Source: Lysinibacillus pakistanensis
GTDB lineage: Bacteria; Bacillota; Bacilli; Bacillales_A; Planococcaceae
DNA length: 7,418 nt
Reading direction: 5' to 3'
NCBI GenBank assembly: GCA_001312325.1
Contig: BBDJ01000058.1
Location: 1 to 7,418, forward strand
The position numbers and the translations under genes are program-made. Below the pieces are notes generated by a model, which was not told where the DNA came from, ran no database searches, and was given only the letters and a program-made list of their open reading frames with translations. This document shows positions 5,955 through 7,418 of the stretch, piece by piece (within the stretch, counting starts at the first letter, position 1; every line of letters begins with the position of its first letter).

Positions 5955-7263
5955 CTATTGTTTTTTTATTTTGCGGATTCTATATTGCAGGTTTTGACGA
6001 CTCATACCAAGTGCATTTGCAGCTTTTGTGATATTCCCCTCATATAAATTCAAGACATTCTGCACATAATATGATTCGGCTTCGCGTAAATAAGCATCGA
6101 GAGGCATGACGTTATTTTGCTGATGAAACATAAAGAACTCAGGTTCACGATCGGTGGCATCTTGTTGCTGAACTTTAAAGCGAAAATGTAATGGCAGTAA
6201 ATCAGAGGTAACTGTAGATTCAGTTGTCATAAAGGACACTATCTCATCTAACAATAGTTCAAGTTCTTTTAAATTACCTGGCCAATCATATTGTAAGAAT
6301 AATTCCTGTACGTCAGGTGCAAGATCTGTGACGTTAGATGCAAATCGTTCTCGATGGCGGCTAAAGTAATCATCGACAAAAGGCAGAATATCTTCTTTTC
6401 GATCGGTTAGGTTTGGAATAGTAATCGCCATTGTTGCAAAGAAATAATATAGTGATTTAGACAGCTTCCCCTCTGCAATTAATGCAATTGGATCACTCCC
6501 TACACTTCCAATTAGCATGTATTTGGATTGAGGAAGGGACTGCAGTACTGCTAATAATTGCTCCTGGATGTCTAGGCTTAGGAAATCGATGCGTTCAAAG
6601 AAAAATGTATATGCTTTATCATCCTGTAAGAGCTCTTGCAATTTATCTAAAACAGATTGCGCAGAACGGCGGCTTACTAGTGTAACAAAGGATTCGGGAT
6701 CAGTCGAAGCTGCGTGGTGAATACCTTCTGCCACTAAATCTTTTCCTGTCCCAGATTCACCGATTAGTAAAACAGGTAATTTCACAGCCGCTGCTTTTTT
6801 TGGCATTTGCAATAACCTGTTGCATAGATTCAGAATCAGATGTAATCATATCAAATGTTAGAGGCTCACCATATCGTCGAAGGGCTGATAAACAAGCTTT
6901 TCGAGTGATGTAATATCACGAGCAAATTCTATTGCTCCAATTAGTTTATTTCCGTCATAAAGAGGAAAAGTATCATTAATCGTTGTTATTTCATGGCCAT
7001 TTTTATTCCAATAGGTTTGTTTCACATTAATTTCTTTTTTTACCTGTTTGCAATACACGCATTAACGTACTTTCATGCTGGCGGAAGGAAAACATTTCAA
7101 TAATGGAGCGATCTGCTAATTCATCAAAATGAAATCCTTCAATTTCTTTCATCTTTGTATTATAAATAATGGTTTTACCCGATAGGTCAACAGCGTGAAT
7201 ACCAACGGATACATTTGTTGCAATAAACTCATAAAAAGGTAATAAGGGTTCAGAATTTTTCAT
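5955..7263 (-). CDS. PAS / AAA+ / Fis-HTH transcriptional regulator with degenerate sigma-54 interaction domain, broken by three frameshifts
   Basis: The corrected protein is 435 aa. An N-terminal PAS sensor (about 10-120) with a PAS-like end EFARDITSLEKL is followed by a sigma-54-activator type AAA+ domain (about 135-345) and a Fis-type HTH (about 395-433, ITKAANALGMSRQNLQYRIR). Architecture resembles RocR-like regulators of amino-acid use. Walker A is good (GESGTGK, 168-174), and RKED (288-291) and WPGN (327-330) are kept. The GAFTGA loop is absent (about 20 residues missing between Walker A and B), Walker B reads FFFERID in place of the usual DE, the sensor-I Thr-Asn is Val-Gly, and the arginines of the usual REDLYYRL are lost (SKSLYYFF). 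It should not drive sigma-54 polymerase; TyrR is a known precedent. Start ATG 7263 has GAGGTG at 7272-7277. Breaks: T-run 7035-7041, 6882-6901 (one base missing or two extra), T-run 6795-6801. Confidence 0.83.
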
Positions 7264-7299
7264 AAAATGTGCACCTCAAAAAATTTTTTTACTTGAAAT

Positions 7300-7318
7300 A
7301 TGCAACGAAATTTTGCAT
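7300..7318. promoter_or_regulatory. Palindromic operator candidate 1 (ATGCAA-N7-TTGCAT)
   Basis: A 19-bp imperfect palindrome with 6-bp arms ATGCAA (7300-7305) and TTGCAT (7313-7318). It shares length, the GCAA/TTGC core and AT-rich centre with the site at 7344-7362; the two centres are 44 bp apart, about four helical turns. It falls in the spacer of a possible plus-strand promoter (TTGAAA 7293-7298, 17 nt, CATTAT 7316-7321). It is most likely bound by the adjacent Fis-HTH regulator. The TGCAAAA...TTTTGCA form resembles RocR sites as I remember them. Confidence 0.5.
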
Positions 7319-7336
7319 TATAATAAGTGTAAGAAT

Positions 7337-7365
7337 ATTTTATACGCAAAAATATTTTGCGTCAA
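7337..7365 (-). promoter_or_regulatory. Likely sigma-A promoter of the PAS/AAA+ regulator gene
   Basis: On the minus strand TTGACG (7360-7365) and TAAAAT (7337-7342), each 5 of 6 to consensus, are separated by exactly 17 nt. Transcription would start near 7330, giving a leader of about 65 nt before ATG 7263. The palindrome at 7344-7362 fills the spacer and touches the -35, so whatever binds it should interfere with this promoter: autorepression is the simple reading. Confidence 0.55.
7344..7362. promoter_or_regulatory. Palindromic operator candidate 2 (ACGCAAAA-ATA-TTTTGCGT)
   Basis: A 19-bp inverted repeat with perfect 8-bp arms (7344-7351 and 7355-7362) around a 3-nt centre. It is the stronger of two related palindromes in the divergent intergenic region and overlaps the regulator promoter. 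A further half-site TTTTGCA lies at 7370-7376. The symmetry is certain; binding by the neighbouring regulator is inferred. Confidence 0.6.
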
Positions 7366-7409
7366 TGTTTTTTGCACACCAATATACATCTCATGAGGGA
7401 GGATAAAGT

Positions 7410-7418
7410 ATGATTCCA
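7410..7418 (+). CDS. Start of an unidentified gene cut by the window edge
   Basis: ATG ATT CCA (Met-Ile-Pro) follows a strong ribosome site GAGGGAGG (7395-7402) by 7 nt. Only three codons are visible, so no product can be named from sequence. Being divergent from a RocR-like regulator, it may encode an amino-acid catabolic enzyme; some Bacillaceae 1-pyrroline-5-carboxylate dehydrogenases (RocA) begin with Met-Ile-Pro as I recall, but this is a guess from context. Confidence 0.6.

Noticed and set aside
6482..6685. Plus-strand open frame opposite the AAA+ domain
   Set aside because: No family-like sequence and wholly inside a well-supported minus-strand gene.
7355..7385. Possible sigma-54 (-24/-12) promoter for the edge gene near TTTTTTGCACACC
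   Set aside because: With GC at the expected -12 place the GG of the -24 element is absent, and starting from TTGCAC as -24 there is no TTGC 5 nt later. The neighbouring regulator also lacks GAFTGA.
1..7418. CRISPR arrays, tRNA or rRNA genes, insertion sequences, attachment sites
   Set aside because: No regularly spaced repeats, no cloverleaf or rRNA-like sequence, no transposase or integrase reading frame, and no flanking direct repeats were recognised.

Overview
The window looks like chromosomal DNA from a low-GC, Gram-positive, Bacillaceae-type bacterium, plausibly Lysinibacillus or a close relative. This is inferred from AT-rich sequence, strong Shine-Dalgarno sites, GTG/TTG starts, and close likeness to Bacillus PatB, YugE and YugI. 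The genus is an inference from memory of these families, not from a search.

Layout, left to right. A hairpin (39-68) follows the 3' end of a minus-strand PatB/MalY-type cystathionine beta-lyase (82-1254/1263). Divergent from it is a small YugE-like DUF1871 protein (1319-1588). The short gap between them carries a perfect 18-nt inverted repeat. A strong, probably bidirectional terminator (1611-1653) separates yugE from a convergent minus-strand Na+-dependent symporter of the NSS/SNF family (1674-3016). Next comes an ECF sigma factor (3237-3785) behind an ECF-type promoter. It overlaps by 8 nt a long membrane protein (3778-5397) that has the layout of an anti-sigma factor with a very large, unrecognised outer domain. 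A YugI-type S1 RNA-binding protein (5524-5901) follows from its own strong sigma-A promoter and ends in a strong terminator. Convergent to it is a PAS / AAA+ / Fis-type HTH regulator (5955-7263, minus). Divergent from the regulator, the first three codons of another gene appear at the right edge (7410-7418).

Three long genes are broken: the symporter, the anti-sigma protein and the AAA+ regulator. At least seven of the nine breaks are one extra base in an A/T run of 7-8. When the runs are corrected, each gene gives one full-length protein of family-typical length (446, about 537 and 435 aa). This points to homopolymer errors in the sequence, or to very recent slippage, rather than old decay.

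Two modules deserve attention. The regulator descends from sigma-54 activators, but its ATPase is degenerate: no GAFTGA loop, an altered Walker B, and no sensor-I Asn or arginine fingers. Its divergent promoter region holds two 19-bp palindromes, each lying inside a sigma-A-like -35/-10 pair, which fits local control of sigma-A promoters rather than sigma-54 activation. The ECF sigma/anti-sigma pair has a sensor domain of roughly 455 residues that I cannot assign to any family. Between yugE and yugI, this pair and the symporter occupy the place where B. subtilis (from memory) has alaT-alaR-yugF.
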